DNA from: Bordetella parapertussis | Lineage (GTDB): Bacteria > Pseudomonadota > Gammaproteobacteria > Burkholderiales > Burkholderiaceae_B | Direction: 5' to 3' | DNA: 41,155 nucleotides | Assembly (NCBI GenBank): GCA_945887835.1 | Contig: CAMCZQ010000007.1 | Span: 1-41,155 of the forward strand | Shown: positions 40,696-41,155 of the stretch, in pieces | Layout of the letters: each line of letters opens with the position of its first letter | How positions within the stretch are numbered: position 1 is the stretch's first letter | The notes under the pieces: model-generated | What the model was told of the DNA's origin: nothing | The model's input: only the letters and a program-made list of their open reading frames with translations | Database searches by the model: none | Made by a program: the position numbers and the translations under genes

Positions 40696-41155
40696 ATGTT
40701 AAACCCGACCATCAAGTATCGAAACTTTCTGACAGTGCTCGCGCTAACGAGTCTCTTAATTGGGCAGAGCTACGCTCAGAACGACTCAGCAAACTATCCG
40801 AGTAAGCCTATCAAATTTGTCGTTCCCTACCCAGCCGGGGCAGGTAACGACCTTTTGGCCAGATTACTCGGACAAAAAATGTCAGAAAACTTTAAGCAAC
40901 CAGTGATTGTCGAAAATCGACCAGGCGCTGCCGGCAATATCGGGCTTGACTACGTTGCTCGTGCACAGCCTGATGGCTACACGATTGCGATCGCTGATAC
41001 AGGTCCACTTGCGATCAATACTACGCTCTACCCAAAGCTCACGTATCAGCCACTTAAAGATCTCACTGCGATCGCCTCACTTGTCACGTTTCAATACTTA
41101 CTCGTGATCAATCCTTCCTTGCCAATCGATTCGGTCAGCCAACTCATTGAGTACG
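40696..41155 (+). CDS. Tripartite tricarboxylate transporter receptor, TctC/Bug family, cut by window end
   Basis: Only the first 153 codons are present. The ATG follows AAAGGACCTACC and begins MLNPTIKYRNFLTVLALTSL, a signal peptide ending GQSYAQ. The mature part has YPSKPIKFVVPYPAGAGND, VENRPGAGNIGLDY (with deletion of the usual Gly-Gly spacing) and QPDGYTIAI. It is probably cotranscribed with the MmgE/PrpD gene and may bind its substrate. Confidence 0.9.
   Translation, partial: MLNPTIKYRNFLTVLALTSLLIGQSYAQNDSANYPSKPIKFVVPYPAGAGNDLLARLLGQKMSENFKQPVIVENRPGAAGNIGLDYVARAQPDGYTIAIADTGPLAINTTLYPKLTYQPLKDLTAIASLVTFQYLLVINPSLPIDSVSQLIEY

Overview
The window looks like chromosomal DNA of a heterotrophic betaproteobacterium, probably Burkholderiales and perhaps Alcaligenaceae-like. 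This is inferred from family content. Five tripartite tricarboxylate transporter receptors (TctC/Bug family, one cut by the window end) stand beside catabolic enzymes, as is typical of Bordetella and Comamonadaceae relatives. Base composition looks close to even. I see no rRNA, tRNA, CRISPR array, insertion sequence, phage gene or recombinase. I also see no transcription factor gene, which is notable for about 41 kb of uptake and catabolic genes.

Layout. (A) 1-4918, minus strand: an enolase-superfamily enzyme, then ATPase, permease and binding protein of a nitrate/sulfonate/taurine-type ABC importer, then a sugar-nucleotide-epimerase-like SDR and the first 20 codons of a second SDR. Most junctions overlap (ATGA or TAATG), so this reads as one operon. 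(B) 5141-10016, plus strand: a crotonase-fold protein without the usual catalytic glutamates, then HyuA and HyuB of the ATP-dependent hydantoinase/oxoprolinase family; HyuB carries an extra C-terminal domain. (C) 10066-14632, minus strand: a complete branched-chain amino-acid-type importer (LivJ-H-M-G-F order). (D) 14816-21328, minus strand: a GST, a double-domain acyl-CoA dehydrogenase, a TctC receptor and an ADP-forming acyl-CoA synthetase; divergent from them is a second crotonase (21639-22415, plus). Together these suggest activation and beta-oxidation-like breakdown of an organic acid.

(E) 22782-35250, minus strand: upp and an amidohydrolase, an intrinsic terminator, TctC, a second amidohydrolase, TctC, a PuuB-like amine oxidase, a Pot-type polyamine/opine ABC importer (SBP, ATPase, two permeases) and a DadA-like amino-acid dehydrogenase. 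This looks like uptake and oxidative deamination of amines or amino-acid derivatives plus pyrimidine salvage. (F) 35606-41155, plus strand: an alpha/beta-hydrolase homologue lacking normal catalytic residues, TctC, a TauD-type dioxygenase, a truncated SDR, a MmgE/PrpD protein and a partial TctC.

The most unusual signal is at 25728-25886, between the Pot-type ATPase and first permease genes. Two 77-78 bp tandem units each look like a diverged copy of the permease gene's ribosome-binding site and first codons. They form two mini-ORFs of 26 and 25 codons, joined stop-to-start from the ATPase to the permease. Other points worth following are the double-psi-barrel-like tail on HyuB, the split-duty double acyl-CoA dehydrogenase, mutually exclusive hairpins in the 21531-21597 leader, and several enzymes with altered catalytic residues.
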